Shown: positions 43,066 to 56,267, counted from the stretch's first letter. The stretch is DNA of 64,000 nt from Hydrogenophaga taeniospiralis (GCF_020510445.1 NZ_JAHBAG010000001.1:1960501-2024500), one strand, 5' to 3'. The notes: a model not told the origin generated them from the letters alone. Numbers and translations: made by a program.

Positions 43066-44085
43066 ATGAAACTGAAGACAACTCTGACCGCCTTTGCCCT
43101 GAGCATGGCCACCGCGGGCGCGTTCGCCCAGGTCGTGGGCGTGAGCTGGTCCAACTTCCAGGAAGAGCGCTGGAAGACCGATGAAGCCGCCATCAAGGCG
43201 CAACTGGCCAAAGCCGGTGCCAGTTACATCAGCGCCGATGCCGGTGGTTCACCGGAAAAGCAGTTGGCCGACATCGACAGCCTGATCTCCAAGGGCGCCA
43301 AGGCGCTGATCATCCTGGCCATGGACAAGGACGCCATCCTGCCCGCCGTGAACAAGGCCAACCAGCAGAAGATTCCCGTGGTGGCTTACGACCGCCTGAT
43401 CGAAGCGCCCGGCGTGTTCTACATCACCTTCGACAACGCGGAAGTGGGCCGCATGCAGGCGCGCGCCATTTTTGCAGCCAAGCCCAAGGGCAACTACGTG
43501 ATGATCAAGGGCTCGCCGACCGACCCCAACGCCGACTTCCTGCGCGGCGGCCAGCAAGAAATCATCGACGCCGCCGTGAAGAAGGGCGACATCAAGATCG
43601 TGGGCGAGGAATATACCGAGGGCTGGAAGCCCGAGGTTGCCCAGAAGAACATGGAGCAGATCCTCACCAAGACCGGTGGCAAGGTGGACGCCGTGGTGGC
43701 CTCCAACGACGGCACCGCCGGTGGCGTGGTCGCCGCGCTGAACGCCAAGGGCATCAAGGGCACGCCGGTGTCGGGCCAGGACGGCGACCACGCCGCGCTC
43801 AACCGCGTGGCCATGGGCTCGCAGACCGTGTCGGTGTGGAAAGACGCGCGCGACCTGGGTCGCGACGCCGCAGCCGCCGCCGTGGCGCTGGCCAAGGGCC
43901 AGAAGGTGGCGGGCGCCCAGACCTGGAACGGTGGCGAGAAGAAGGTGGCCCTGCAGGCCCAGTTCCTCAAGCCGGTGCCCATCACCTCCAAGAACCTGGA
44001 CGTGGTGGTGAAGGCGGGCTGGATCAAGAAGGACGAGCTGTGCAAGGGCGTGGACGCCGCCAAGGGACCGGCCGCATGTAAGTAA
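43066..44085 (+). CDS. xylF: D-xylose ABC transporter substrate-binding protein
   Basis: 339 aa from the ATG at 43066, with GGAGA upstream. The signal peptide is [21 protein letters not shown]. The mature protein follows the XylF family of periplasmic sugar receptors: [62 protein letters not shown] and TPVSGQDGD. It captures xylose in the periplasm for XylH/XylG. It is the first gene of the xyl cluster, preceded by a dyad fitting the ROK regulator, and is separated from xylH by a repeat and a terminator. Confidence 0.94.
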   Translation: MKLKTTLTAFALSMATAGAFAQVVGVSWSNFQEERWKTDEAAIKAQLAKAGASYISADAGGSPEKQLADIDSLISKGAKALIILAMDKDAILPAVNKANQQKIPVVAYDRLIEAPGVFYITFDNAEVGRMQARAIFAAKPKGNYVMIKGSPTDPNADFLRGGQQEIIDAAVKKGDIKIVGEEYTEGWKPEVAQKNMEQILTKTGGKVDAVVASNDGTAGGVVAALNAKGIKGTPVSGQDGDHAALNRVAMGSQTVSVWKDARDLGRDAAAAAVALAKGQKVAGAQTWNGGEKKVALQAQFLKPVPITSKNLDVVVKAGWIKKDELCKGVDAAKGPAACK

Positions 44086-44092
44086 AAAAGCA

Positions 44093-44176
44093 CCCCCTGC
44101 GCCGCTGCGCGGCTCCCCCCTCAAGGGGGGCGCGCCCAGCGGCCTGGCAGAGCCAGTTCCGCGGGCGCCCTGGGGC
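44093..44176 (+). repeat. GC-rich intergenic repeat, copy B
   Basis: Starts 7 bases after the xylF stop. The first 22 bases are identical to those of copy A at 35636-35657, and the remainder is similar through GAGCC-GTTCCGCG to a GCCCTGGGG end. The CCCCC-TCAA-GGGGG hairpin and the GCCGC-TGC-GCGGC hairpin are present. Confidence 0.75.
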
Positions 44177-44220
44177 AACATCCTTTGCGCATCGCTGACG
44201 AACTGGACGGAGAGGTCTCC

Positions 44221-44252
44221 AACCGCGGGCTGGGGTCGGCCCGCGGTTTTTT
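44221..44252 (+). terminator. Intrinsic terminator between xylF and xylH
   Basis: AACCGCGGGC (44221-44230) pairs perfectly with GCCCGCGGTT (44239-44248), loop TGGGGTCG, then four more T before a C-rich stretch. It lies inside the operon, 135 bases after the xylF stop and 29 bases before the xylH start. Confidence 0.82.
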
Positions 44253-44280
44253 CTTTCTTTGTGTCCTGCGGAGAACGCAT

Positions 44281-45471
44281 GTGAATCCGTTTTTGAATTC
44301 GCTCAGACAGGCGGCCATCGACTGGCGCCTGGTGATGATGGGCGCGGTGCTGGCGGCCATTGCCCTGGTGTTCAACGTGCTGTCCGACGGGCTGTTTCTG
44401 TCGCCCGAGAATCTGTACAACATTGCCCAGCAGACGGCGGTGGTGGGCATCGTGGCCACCGTGGTGGTGCTGATCATCGTGGCGCGCCACATCGACCTGT
44501 CGGTCGGCTCGGTCATGGGCTTCGTGGGGGTGCTGATCGCCACCCTGATGTACACCGCCGGCTGGCACTGGGTGTCGGCCTCGCTGGCGGGCCTGGCGGT
44601 GGCCATCGGGGTGTCGCTGTACCAGGGTGCGCTGACGGCCAAGCTGGGCGTGCCCTCGTTCGTGGTGACGCTGGGCGGCCTGATGTCGTTCCGCGGCGCG
44701 GCTTTTCTGGTGGCCGACGGCAAGACCCAGCCGGTGAACGACCCGTTTTTCCAGCGCCTGGGCGGCGGCTATGACGGCGCCATTGGCGTGGGCCCGAGCT
44801 GGTGGCTGGCAGCCGTGATCGTGCTGGCCCTGGTGGCGCTGACCTGGGTCCGGCGCCGGGCCCGGGCGTCCTACGGCGTGCCCAACAACCCGCTGTGGCT
44901 GGACGCGCTCATCGTGCTGGTGCCCGTGGCCATCGTACTGGGCTTCGTGGCGGCCATGAACGCCTACCAGATTCCCAGCAAGGACGCGCCGCAGGGCATT
45001 CCCATTCCGGTGCTGATCTGGGGTGTGGTGGCCGTGGTGCTGTCCTTCATCGTGCGCCGCACCCGTTTTGGCCGCTACGTGTTCGCCATGGGCGGGAACC
45101 CCGAGGCCGCCGCGCTGGTGGGCATTCCGGTGCGCAAGGTCACGCTGATGCTGTTCGCGCTGCTCGGGGTGCTCATCACCATCGCCGCCATCGTGTCGAT
45201 CGCCCGGCTGAACGCCGGCACCAACTCGCTGGGCACCAGCATGGAGCTGTTCGTGATCGCGGCGGCCGTGATCGGCGGCACCGCGTTGGCGGGCGGCAGC
45301 GGTTCCATCCTGGGCTCGGTGCTGGGCGCGCTCATCATGCAGAGCATCGACAGCGGCATGCTGCTGCTCGACGTGTCCATCGGCGTGCGCTACGTGATCA
45401 TCGGCCAGGTGCTGATCGTGGCGGTGGTGTTCGACGTGATCTACCGCCGTCTGACGGGAGACGCTGCATGA
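44281..45471 (+). CDS. xylH: Xylose ABC transporter permease
   Basis: 396 aa from a GTG at 44281 ([18 protein letters not shown]), with CGGAGA upstream; the open frame begins earlier but crosses the terminator. About ten transmembrane helices. The motifs [32 protein letters not shown] and [15 protein letters not shown] are those of the BPD-transp-2 permeases for ribose and xylose. Its stop overlaps the xylG start as ATGA. Confidence 0.94.
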   Translation: MNPFLNSLRQAAIDWRLVMMGAVLAAIALVFNVLSDGLFLSPENLYNIAQQTAVVGIVATVVVLIIVARHIDLSVGSVMGFVGVLIATLMYTAGWHWVSASLAGLAVAIGVSLYQGALTAKLGVPSFVVTLGGLMSFRGAAFLVADGKTQPVNDPFFQRLGGGYDGAIGVGPSWWLAAVIVLALVALTWVRRRARASYGVPNNPLWLDALIVLVPVAIVLGFVAAMNAYQIPSKDAPQGIPIPVLIWGVVAVVLSFIVRRTRFGRYVFAMGGNPEAAALVGIPVRKVTLMLFALLGVLITIAAIVSIARLNAGTNSLGTSMELFVIAAAVIGGTALAGGSGSILGSVLGALIMQSIDSGMLLLDVSIGVRYVIIGQVLIVAVVFDVIYRRLTGDAA

Positions 45472-46250
45472 GCACTGTTGCAAGTACCACCCCAGCGCTG
45501 GTGGAGATGCGCCAGATCGGCAAGGCCTTTGGCGGCGTGCAGGCGGTGGACGACGTGAGCATCCAGCTCTACCCCGGCGAAGTGGTGGCCTTGCTGGGCC
45601 ACAACGGCGCGGGCAAATCGACCCTGATGAAGATGCTGGCCGGGGCCTACCCGATCGACAGCGGCGAGGTGCTGATCAACGGCGAGAAGGCCCACATCCG
45701 AACCCCGGTGGACGCGCAGCGTTGCGGCATCGAGTCGATCTACCAGACCCTGGCGCTGGCCGACAACCTCGACGCCGTGGCCAACCTGTTCCTCGGCCGC
45801 GAGCTGCTGACGCGCTGGAACACGCTGGACGACCACCGCATGGACGCGGACGCGCGCAAGGTGTTCCACCGCCTGAACAAGAACTTCCAGAACGTGCGCA
45901 CACCGGTGCGCCGCCTCTCGGGCGGGCAGCGCCAGGTGGTGGCCATCTCGCGCGCCATCTACTTCAACGCGCGCATTCTGATCATGGACGAGCCCACCGC
46001 GGCGCTCGGGCCGGAGGAAACCGCGATGGTGGGCAACCTGGTGCGCCAGCTCAAGGCCGAGGGCGTGGGCATCTTCCTGATCACCCACGACATGCCCGAC
46101 GTGTTTGGCCTGAGCGACCGCCTGGCGGTGATGAAGAACGGCAAGCTGGTGGGTGCCTACCGCACGGCCGACGTCACCGAGGACGAGGTCCTGGGCATGA
46201 TCATCGCGGGCAAACAACCGGAGGGCAAAACGCAGACCCACAGCCTGTGA
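45468..46250 (+). CDS. xylG: Xylose ABC transporter ATP-binding protein, single-domain form
   Basis: 260 aa from the ATG at 45468, overlapping the xylH stop. It has one ABC cassette: [19 protein letters not shown] (Walker A), [19 protein letters not shown], and [15 protein letters not shown] (Walker B). Enterobacterial XylG is a tandem protein of about 510 aa, whereas this one is half-size, as in FrcA-like importers, and should dimerise. The ROK regulator gene begins at the very next base after the stop. Confidence 0.92.
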   Translation: MSTVASTTPALVEMRQIGKAFGGVQAVDDVSIQLYPGEVVALLGHNGAGKSTLMKMLAGAYPIDSGEVLINGEKAHIRTPVDAQRCGIESIYQTLALADNLDAVANLFLGRELLTRWNTLDDHRMDADARKVFHRLNKNFQNVRTPVRRLSGGQRQVVAISRAIYFNARILIMDEPTAALGPEETAMVGNLVRQLKAEGVGIFLITHDMPDVFGLSDRLAVMKNGKLVGAYRTADVTEDEVLGMIIAGKQPEGKTQTHSL

Positions 46251-47441
46251 ATGCTGCGCCGCTTCAAGACCATGAAAACCACCGGCGACCAACAACTCGT
46301 CAAGCGCATCAACCGCAGCGTTGTGCTGCGCCTGCTGCGCCGCCAGAGCGGGCTCTCCCGCGCCCAGCTGGCGCAGGAGAGCGGGCTGACCAAGTCCACG
46401 GTGAGTCTGCTGGTGCGCGAACTGCTCGACGAGGGCTGGGTGACCGAGGGCGACGTGCCCGCCGCCCAGGGGCTGGGGCGGCCGTCCACCCCGCTGCGCA
46501 TCGACGGCAGCCGCCGCGGCATGATCGGCGTGGAAGTGGCGGTGGAGGCGTTGCGGGTGGTCGGGGTGTCGCTCATCGGCGAGGTGCTGTGTGCGCGGGA
46601 AGAGCCGCTGGCCGGCAGCGAGCCCGAGGTGGTGTGCCGCCAGGCCGCCGGCCTGGTGGCGCAGACCCAGGCACAGCTCGCCGGGCAGGGCGTGCAGCTT
46701 CAGGGCGTGGGGGTGGGCCTGCCCGGTGCTTTTGACGAGGCCAGTGGCATGCTGCGCTTTGCGCCCAACCTGGGCTGGCGCAACGTGGATTTCGTGCCCC
46801 TGATCACCCAGGCGCTGGCCCAGGCGGGCGTGCCCCCGGCGGCCGTGCACGTGCAGAACGAAGCCGACACGGCGGCCCTGAGCGAATACGAGTTTTCCGA
46901 GGGCGACGCCCAGGACTCGCTGATCTTCGTGACCTGCGGCGCCGGTGTGGGCGCGGGCATTGTGCTCAACGACCGCTTGTTCACCGGCATGCAGGGCATG
47001 GCCGGCGAGATCGGCCACAGCATCCTGCAGATCGACGGGCCGTTGTGCTCCTGCGGCCGCCGGGGCTGTGCCGAAACCTTCTTCGGCGCCCGCGCGCTGG
47101 CCCGGCTGGCCGACCCGGCGCAGGGTGGGCAGTTTCTGGGCGTGGTGCTGCAAAACCTCTGGACCACCTTCAACCCCAGCGCGCTGGTGGTCGGTGGTCC
47201 CTCGTGTGAACGCTATCCCGGCATCGTGCCGGTGGCCCAGGCCACCTTGCAGGGCTATGCCGCCAGCGCCGGTGTGCCCGCGCCCCCGGTGCGCGCCGCG
47301 CGCTACGGGCTGCTGGCGTCGGCCGTGGGCGCGGCCGCGCTGGTGCTGTACCACGACCTGCGGCCCATGCATGCGCCGGCACCCGGTGGGGCCACTCGCG
47401 CCACGGACGCCCCGCAAACCCCTTCAACCCCCACAACGTAA
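46251..47441 (+). CDS. xylR: ROK family regulator, XylR type
   Basis: 396 aa if the ATG at 46251 (directly after the xylG stop) is used; an ATG at 46272 (MKTTGDQQLVKR) may be the real start. The N-terminal winged helix is RRQSGLSRAQLAQESGLTKS. The ROK sugar-kinase-like domain has GVGVGLPGAFD, FVTCGAGVGAGIV, and CSCGRRGCAE, the conserved zinc-binding cysteine motif. ROK repressors bind sugar. The protein is encoded between transport and metabolism genes of xylose, and a matching dyad lies upstream of xylF. Confidence 0.88.
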   Translation: MLRRFKTMKTTGDQQLVKRINRSVVLRLLRRQSGLSRAQLAQESGLTKSTVSLLVRELLDEGWVTEGDVPAAQGLGRPSTPLRIDGSRRGMIGVEVAVEALRVVGVSLIGEVLCAREEPLAGSEPEVVCRQAAGLVAQTQAQLAGQGVQLQGVGVGLPGAFDEASGMLRFAPNLGWRNVDFVPLITQALAQAGVPPAAVHVQNEADTAALSEYEFSEGDAQDSLIFVTCGAGVGAGIVLNDRLFTGMQGMAGEIGHSILQIDGPLCSCGRRGCAETFFGARALARLADPAQGGQFLGVVLQNLWTTFNPSALVVGGPSCERYPGIVPVAQATLQGYAASAGVPAPPVRAARYGLLASAVGAAALVLYHDLRPMHAPAPGGATRATDAPQTPSTPTT

Positions 47442-47446
47442 CCCGC

Positions 47447-48895
<1,449 letters not shown>

Positions 48896-48933
48896 AGTCT
48901 TTACATACCCAACCCCTGCCCACCGAGAACGCC

Positions 48934-50247
48934 ATGAGCTCCTATTTCGCCGACATCGCCCCCATCGCCTACGAAGGCCCCCAATCCGCAAACCCCTTGG
49001 CCTTCAAGTGGTACGACAAAGACCGCCTGGTGCTGGGCAAGCGCATGCAGGACCACCTGCGCTTTGCCGTCTGCTACTGGCACAGCTTCTGCTGGAACGG
49101 CTCCGACCCGTTTGGCGGCGACAGCTTCCAGCGCCCCTGGCAGCTGATGGCCGACCCGATGGCGGCCGCCAAGGCCAAGGCCGACGTGGCGTTCGAGTTC
49201 TTCGCCAAACTGGGCGCGCCCTACTATTGCTTCCACGACCGCGACGTGGCCCCCGAAGGCGCCACGCCGCGCGAGAGCGTGAACCACCTGCACGAGATGG
49301 TGGACGTGCTGGCCGCCAAACAGCAGGCCACCGGCATGAAGCTGCTGTGGGGCACGGCCAACCTGTTCAGCCACCGCCGCTTCATGTCGGGCGCGGCCAC
49401 CAACCCCAACCCCGAAATCTTTGCCCTGGCCGCCCTGCAGGTCAAGGAAGCCATGGACGCCACGCTCAAGCTCGGCGGCGAGAACTACGTGTTGTGGGGC
49501 GGCCGCGAGGGCTATGAGACCCTGCTCAACACCCGCATGGGCCAGGAGCTCGACCAGATGGGCCGCTTCCTCAACATGGTGGTGGACTACAAACACAAGA
49601 TCGGCTTCAAGGGCACCATCCTGATCGAACCCAAGCCGCGCGAACCCTCCAAGCACCAGTACGACTTCGACACCGCCACGGTCTACGGCTTCCTGTGCCG
49701 CTACGGCCTGGACAAGGAGATCAAGGTCAACATCGAGGCCAACCACGCCACGCTCTCGGGCCACAGCTTCGAGCACGAGATCGCCACCGCTTTGGACCTG
49801 GGCATCTTCGGCTCCATCGACATGAACCGCGGCGACATGCAGTGCGGCTGGGACACCGACCAGTTCCCCAACAACATCCCTGAGACCGCGCTGGCGCTCT
49901 ACCTCATCCTCAAGGGCGGCGGCTTCACCACCGGCGGCCTGAACTTCGACTCCAAGGTGCGCCGCCAGTCCATCGACCCCGAAGACATGTTCCACGGCCA
50001 CATCGGCGGCATGGACGTCTCGGCCCGCGCCCTGCTGATCGCCGAAAAAATGCTGCAGGACGACCAGCTCGGCCAATTGGTGGAGCAGCGCTACGCCGGC
50101 TGGGCCACGCCCTTCGGCCAGGACATCCTCGCCGGCAAGATGGGCCTGGACGCCGTGGCCGCCCACGTGGTGGCCCGCAACACCGACACCCGCCCGGTCT
50201 CGGGTCGCCAGGAACGGCTGGAGAACCTGGTCAACAGCTATATCTGA
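48934..50247 (+). CDS. xylA: Xylose isomerase
   Basis: 437 aa from the ATG at 48934, with a weak GAGAA SD. The N-terminal half carries [18 protein letters not shown] with the catalytic His, HDRDVAPEG, and [14 protein letters not shown]. Metal ligands lie in the [10 protein letters not shown] and [11 protein letters not shown] regions. The length and motifs match the class II enzymes of proteobacteria. It converts xylose to xylulose in the cytoplasm and is the second to last gene of the cluster. Confidence 0.97.
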   Translation: MSSYFADIAPIAYEGPQSANPLAFKWYDKDRLVLGKRMQDHLRFAVCYWHSFCWNGSDPFGGDSFQRPWQLMADPMAAAKAKADVAFEFFAKLGAPYYCFHDRDVAPEGATPRESVNHLHEMVDVLAAKQQATGMKLLWGTANLFSHRRFMSGAATNPNPEIFALAALQVKEAMDATLKLGGENYVLWGGREGYETLLNTRMGQELDQMGRFLNMVVDYKHKIGFKGTILIEPKPREPSKHQYDFDTATVYGFLCRYGLDKEIKVNIEANHATLSGHSFEHEIATALDLGIFGSIDMNRGDMQCGWDTDQFPNNIPETALALYLILKGGGFTTGGLNFDSKVRRQSIDPEDMFHGHIGGMDVSARALLIAEKMLQDDQLGQLVEQRYAGWATPFGQDILAGKMGLDAVAAHVVARNTDTRPVSGRQERLENLVNSYI

Positions 50248-50284
50248 GCGACGCGACCGCGACGACCGCCACCTGGAGAACGCC

Positions 50285-51292
50285 ATGAAGCCAGTCGTGT
50301 GGGGCGTGCTGAGCACCGCGAAGATCGGGCTCGAGCACGTGATACCGGCGATGCTGTCCAGCCCGCTGGTCGAGTTGCGCGCCATCGCTTCGCGGTCCTT
50401 GCCCGCGGCGCAAGCCGCCGCGCAGTCGCTGGGCATCGCGCAGGCCTACGGCAGCTACGAGGCGCTGCTGGCCGACCCCGCCATCGAGGCGGTCTACAAC
50501 CCGCTACCCAACCACCTGCACGTGCCCCTCACGCTCGCGGCCGCGGCGGCGGGCAAACACGTGCTGTGCGAAAAGCCCTTCGCGCTCAACGCCGAAGAGG
50601 CCCTGAGCGTGAAGGACGCCGCATCGCGGGTGCTCATTGAAGAGGCCTTCATGGTGCGCCACCACCCGCAATGGCTGCGCGCCCGCGAGCTGGTGCGGGC
50701 CGGGCGCATTGGCACGCCACGCGCGGTGCAGGTGTTCTTCTCGTACTTCAACGAAGACCCCAGCAACGTGCGCAACCAGCCCGGCATTGGCGGCGGTGCG
50801 CTGTACGACATTGGCTGCTACGCGGTGCTGGCGGGGCGTTACCTGTTTGAAGCCGAGCCCCTGCGCGCCATCTCGCTGGTGGACCGCGACCCGGTGCTGG
50901 GAACCGACCGGCTGACCAGCGCGCTGCTGGACTTTGGCGGCACCAGGCAACTCAGCTTCACGGTATCCACACAGAGCGTGCCGTTCCAGCGGGTGCAGGT
51001 GGTGGGCACCACGGGCCGCATCGAACTGTTCGTGCCCTTCAACGCCGCGCGCGACGCGCAGATGCGCCTGGCGCTGGACGAAGGCGGGCAGCGGGACGGC
51101 AGCAGCGTCACCGTGGAGACCCTGCCCCTGGCCGACCAATACCGGCTGGAGGTGGAAGCCTTCTCGCGCCGCCTGCGCGAGGGCGCAGACCCCGGCGCCA
51201 GCAACGGTCTGAACGACGCGGTGGCACAGGCGCGCGTGATCGACGCACTTTGGCAATCCGAGCGCAGCGGGCGCTGGGAGCCGGTGGCCTGA
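50285..51292 (+). CDS. Gfo/Idh/MocA family oxidoreductase, possibly D-xylose-1-dehydrogenase type
   Basis: 335 aa, SD GGAGA. The N-terminal Rossmann fold has [16 protein letters not shown] and the [11 protein letters not shown] motif with the conserved Lys. The C-terminal beta domain contains [18 protein letters not shown], with the conserved Asp and Cys/His region typical of dihydrodiol dehydrogenase and NADP-dependent xylose dehydrogenase relatives. Position after xylA, with a 37-base gap, suggests action on xylose or a related aldose. Which sugar, and whether the reaction is oxidative, cannot be told. Confidence 0.85.
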   Translation: MKPVVWGVLSTAKIGLEHVIPAMLSSPLVELRAIASRSLPAAQAAAQSLGIAQAYGSYEALLADPAIEAVYNPLPNHLHVPLTLAAAAAGKHVLCEKPFALNAEEALSVKDAASRVLIEEAFMVRHHPQWLRARELVRAGRIGTPRAVQVFFSYFNEDPSNVRNQPGIGGGALYDIGCYAVLAGRYLFEAEPLRAISLVDRDPVLGTDRLTSALLDFGGTRQLSFTVSTQSVPFQRVQVVGTTGRIELFVPFNAARDAQMRLALDEGGQRDGSSVTVETLPLADQYRLEVEAFSRRLREGADPGASNGLNDAVAQARVIDALWQSERSGRWEPVA

Positions 51293-51329
51293 GCGGGCCG
51301 TGTGCCGTTGGCAGCGCACATGGCACGCA

Positions 51330-52136
51330 TCAGCCCAAGACACGGCAGTCCACGAACGCCTTGGGCGCCAGCATTTCGGTCGGCAGCAGATCGAAGTAAC
51401 GCCTGATGGCCCGCGACGCGTGCGAAGCGTCGTAGAACCCCCCGGCGCTCACCAGGTGGGTGGCGCTCTGGCTCTGCCCGCGCTGTTGCGCGTCACAGGC
51501 ACTGGCGGTCACCTGGTACAGCCTGGCCCACGCCAGGTAGCTTGAAAGCGTCATGCCCACCTGCTGGCGAAACAGCTTGCGCACGTGTTCGGCAGACAGG
51601 CCCAATTGACTGGCCAAGGCCACCGGGTCTGCGCGCCCCTCGCTGTGCCGATGCAAACCGGCGCGCAGCCCGGTCAGCCGTGCATCGACCCGCGCCGCAC
51701 CGCCCGAAAGCGCAGCCGCCTCGCCCAGCACGCTGGCCACCCACCGCCTGACATGGGCTGCACCCACATCACCTTGACACAAGGCGTCCAAAGCCATGCC
51801 GTGCCGCGCCATCAACTCGCCATCCGGCCAGACCACCACCCCTCCCTGAGCGCGCTGCTGCAGGCAGACGCCCACGTCAGACAGGGGGTCCACGTACAGG
51901 AAGGCCAGCGCGCGACGCCGGGACAGCCCGCTCCACACACCACTGGCATGCAGCAGCACCGTGCCGCAAACCTCCGTCTCATCGCGCAGCCCCAACGTGG
52001 CAGGGGCACCCACCGACCCAAACACCAGTGCCGGCGCAACGTTCTCGGAGAGATTGAACGCGAGATCGGGATCGGCGTACATCAGCCAATCGTTGCCCAG
52101 ATAGACCACCCCGGATATGGCATGAAGCGCCGACAT
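51330..52136 (-). CDS. AraC family transcriptional regulator
   Basis: 268 aa from the ATG at 52136, with GAGGGG upstream. The C-terminal HTH_18 region carries VALASQLGLSAEHVRKLFRQ, then a second helix pair ending GGFYDASHASRAIRRYF. The N-terminal half is not clearly cupin-like. It is divergent from the tannase/feruloyl-esterase gene, so it likely controls that gene. Inducer unknown. Confidence 0.85.
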   Translation of the reverse strand: MSALHAISGVVYLGNDWLMYADPDLAFNLSENVAPALVFGSVGAPATLGLRDETEVCGTVLLHASGVWSGLSRRRALAFLYVDPLSDVGVCLQQRAQGGVVVWPDGELMARHGMALDALCQGDVGAAHVRRWVASVLGEAAALSGGAARVDARLTGLRAGLHRHSEGRADPVALASQLGLSAEHVRKLFRQQVGMTLSSYLAWARLYQVTASACDAQQRGQSQSATHLVSAGGFYDASHASRAIRRYFDLLPTEMLAPKAFVDCRVLG

Positions 52137-52208
52137 CGGTGTTTCCCCTCGGTTCCCCGTGGCGTACAAGACGCCGGATTTGCACCGTCCTAGCATGGCC
52201 CAAGCCCG

Positions 52209-52236
52209 CTGCACAGGGCTGGCTGCACAGGGCTGG
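52209..52236. repeat. Tandem 14-bp repeat
   Basis: CTGCACAGGGCTGG occurs twice without interruption (52209-52222 and 52223-52236) in the divergent intergenic region between the AraC and esterase genes. It may be a direct-repeat site for the AraC protein. Confidence 0.5.
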
Positions 52237-52258
52237 CCAGCCGTGCATGAGCGGCAAT

Positions 52259-52272
52259 TTCCTTGCAAGGAA
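52259..52272. promoter_or_regulatory. Palindrome overlapping the SD of the esterase gene
   Basis: TTCCTTGCAAGGAA is a perfect 14-bp palindrome ending 8 bases before the ATG at 52281; its AAGGAA half is the SD. It could be a repressor site or a small hairpin that hides the SD. Confidence 0.4.
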
Positions 52273-52280
52273 GCACATTG

Positions 52281-53999
52281 ATGAGCCCCTCATTCTGCAC
52301 AACCCCGTTCTGGGCGTCCCAGTCCAGTCGCGTTCACACCGCCGCAAAGGCATTCCCCAAGACAGCCGCTCTGACGGGCTCCCTGGCCAGCGCCGTCATG
52401 CTTGGCGCCCACGCCAGCAACAAGACGCCCGCACCGCCTTCGGCCCGGCCATTGGCCGAGTCGTGCGCCAGCTTTGTGCCCCACCGGTTGCCTGTCAACG
52501 CGAAGTTCGTCAAGACCGAACTGCGGCCCGCGCAAACCGTGCCCGAAACACACTACGGTTCCCAGGAGCCCATTGCCATGCCTCGCGCTTGCATCGTGCG
52601 TGGGACCGTCGTGTCGTCGCCCGGCTCCACCATCCACTGGGCCGTGGAACTGCCCGAGGGCACCGACTGGAACGGCAAGGTACTGACCCTGGGCGGCGGC
52701 GGGTTTGACGGCTTCATGCCCACCGACGACCCCTGGCACGTGAAATACGTGCAGGGCAAGGCCGCGCTGCCGTTCGTGCGCATCAGTTCCGACTCCGGCC
52801 ACCAGACGGAAGACTTTGCCTGGGGCAAAGACAAGACCGCATTGAAGAACCATGCCTACGAAGCCAACCACCTTGCCTTGCAAGTGGGCGCGCACATCGC
52901 CACCCAGTTCTATGGCAAAGCCCCCACCCGGCGCTACATGGTGGGGCACTCCAACGGCGGCCGTTCGGGCCTGATGGCGGCCAGCAGGTACCCCAACGAC
53001 TACGACGGCGTGCTGGCCATGTCCCCCGCCATCAGCCAGCAAGCCCACCAGGTCAACCTGGGCAACTTCAACCGCTGGATCTACGGCCACAACGCGGACG
53101 GCAGCAAAAAGGCCAACCTGCCCGAGCAGGCCAACTGGATCAGCCCCGGCAAATCGACCCTGTACGCAGCCGCCGAAATCAAGGCCTGTGACAAGCTGGA
53201 CGGTCTGGAAGACGGCATCATCGGCAACGTGGAAGCCTGCAACTACGTGCCCACCGACCTGCTGTGCAAGGACGACGTGGCCGGCGCCAAGGACGACAGC
53301 TGCCTGACCTCGGGCCAAGTCGAAGCCATCCGCCTCAACTACGCCAACAAGACCGTGCCCATCACCCTGGCCAACGGCATGACGGGCTACGAGCGCTACG
53401 GGCGCGGCGGTGCCGCCACCGGCGACTGGCAGGTTTATGCCTTTGGCTTTGAGTACGATGGCGACTTCCTGAAAAAAGGCTTCAGCTACATCGCGCCCAC
53501 TGCGGTCATCCAGACCCTGACGGGCTCCACGGAAGCCGACTCCATCAGCCACGACCCGCGGACCCTGGCACCCAAGTGGCAGTCTCTGTCCAAGGTGATG
53601 GAGCCCAAGGCTTCACTGAAGGCGTTTGGCAAGCGCGGCAAGCTGCTGGTGTGGTATGGCCTGGCCGACACCTGCGTCTCGGTGTACCGCACCGCCGCCT
53701 ACCTGGACCAGGTACGCAAGGACAGTGGCAGCGCCGCTTTCGACGGCTATGCCCGGTTTGTGACCTCGCCCGGCGTCGGGCACGACCTCACAGGCCCAGG
53801 TGCGGCCCATGCCGACTTGGTGACCGCGCTGGTGGACTGGGTGGAAAAAGGCATCGCGCCCAACCAGCTTGTGGCGACCGGCACCACCGCCGCCGGAGCC
53901 ACGTTTGAGCGGCCGCTGTGCCCCTACCCCGGCTACCCCCAATACAAGGGCAGCGGCGACCCGTCCCAGGCCAGCAGCTTCAGCTGCGCGGCACCCTGA
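52281..53999 (+). CDS. Tannase/feruloyl esterase family alpha/beta-hydrolase
   Basis: 572 aa from the ATG at 52281, with AAGGA upstream. A basic stretch plus hydrophobic segment (residues about 22-46, FPKTAALTGSLASAVMLGA) is a probable but atypical signal region. The tannase-family core begins with the SCASFVPHRLP segment. The catalytic Ser is in YMVGHSNGGRSGLM, the calcium-loop region contains CDKLDGLEDGIIGN, and paired cysteines around the active site are present. The catalytic His is probably in PGVGHDLTGPG. Family enzymes split ester bonds of gallate or hydroxycinnamates. AraC gene divergent. Confidence 0.85.
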   Translation: MSPSFCTTPFWASQSSRVHTAAKAFPKTAALTGSLASAVMLGAHASNKTPAPPSARPLAESCASFVPHRLPVNAKFVKTELRPAQTVPETHYGSQEPIAMPRACIVRGTVVSSPGSTIHWAVELPEGTDWNGKVLTLGGGGFDGFMPTDDPWHVKYVQGKAALPFVRISSDSGHQTEDFAWGKDKTALKNHAYEANHLALQVGAHIATQFYGKAPTRRYMVGHSNGGRSGLMAASRYPNDYDGVLAMSPAISQQAHQVNLGNFNRWIYGHNADGSKKANLPEQANWISPGKSTLYAAAEIKACDKLDGLEDGIIGNVEACNYVPTDLLCKDDVAGAKDDSCLTSGQVEAIRLNYANKTVPITLANGMTGYERYGRGGAATGDWQVYAFGFEYDGDFLKKGFSYIAPTAVIQTLTGSTEADSISHDPRTLAPKWQSLSKVMEPKASLKAFGKRGKLLVWYGLADTCVSVYRTAAYLDQVRKDSGSAAFDGYARFVTSPGVGHDLTGPGAAHADLVTALVDWVEKGIAPNQLVATGTTAAGATFERPLCPYPGYPQYKGSGDPSQASSFSCAAP

Positions 54000-54112
54000 C
54001 GACGAGGCACGCGAGCGCTGGTCAAAAAACGCCCGGCCTGGCCCGCCACGCCGCGCACGGGTTCCTCCGCTGAATGACCGAGCGAGCTTTCTCGCTATTT
54101 TTTCCCCCATTG

Positions 54113-54149
54113 AAAAAAAACCCCGCGAGGCGACTCGCGGGGTTTTTTT
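54113..54149. terminator. Bidirectional terminator between the esterase gene and groL
   Basis: CCCCGCGAG/CTCGCGGGG stem (54121-54129 and 54134-54142, loop GCGA) flanked by eight A on the left and seven T on the right. It ends both the esterase transcript and the groSL transcript. Confidence 0.92.
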
Positions 54150-54281
54150 GGGGGGGCGTCAGCCTGCAGTGATGCATTCCGACGCAGCATGAGGCGCCAG
54201 GCCAAGGCGCAAGGGCGTAGACAGTGGCAGCGCCACGGCAAGCCCTTGCAACGCCGGCATGGCGTCTCAGGCAAGGAGAAC

Positions 54282-55976
<1,695 letters not shown>

Positions 55977-56267
55977 TTACTTCTCGACGACGGCGAACAG
56001 GTCGTCTTCCTTCATGACCAGCAGTTCGTTGCCGTCGACCTTGACGGTCTGGCCGCTGTACTTGCCGAACAGAACGCGGTCACCGACCTTGATGTTCATG
56101 GCGGACAGTTCGCCTTTGTCGTTTTTCTTGCCGGGACCGACGGCCAAGATTTCACCTTGGTCGGGTTTTTCAGCAGCTGCGTCGGGGATGACGATGCCGG
56201 AAGCGGTCTTGGTTTCGCTGTCGATACGTTTGACGATCACGCGATCGGCGAGAGGACGAAGGTTCAT
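55977..56267 (-). CDS. groS: 10 kDa chaperonin GroES
   Basis: 96 aa from the ATG at 56267, with AGGAGA upstream; an extended frame reading through the CIRCE element is not used. It begins [20 protein letters not shown] and carries the mobile loop around [17 protein letters not shown], ending in [15 protein letters not shown]. It caps GroEL. The gap to groL is 45 bases. Confidence 0.98.
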   Translation of the reverse strand: MNLRPLADRVIVKRIDSETKTASGIVIPDAAAEKPDQGEILAVGPGKKNDKGELSAMNIKVGDRVLFGKYSGQTVKVDGNELLVMKEDDLFAVVEK

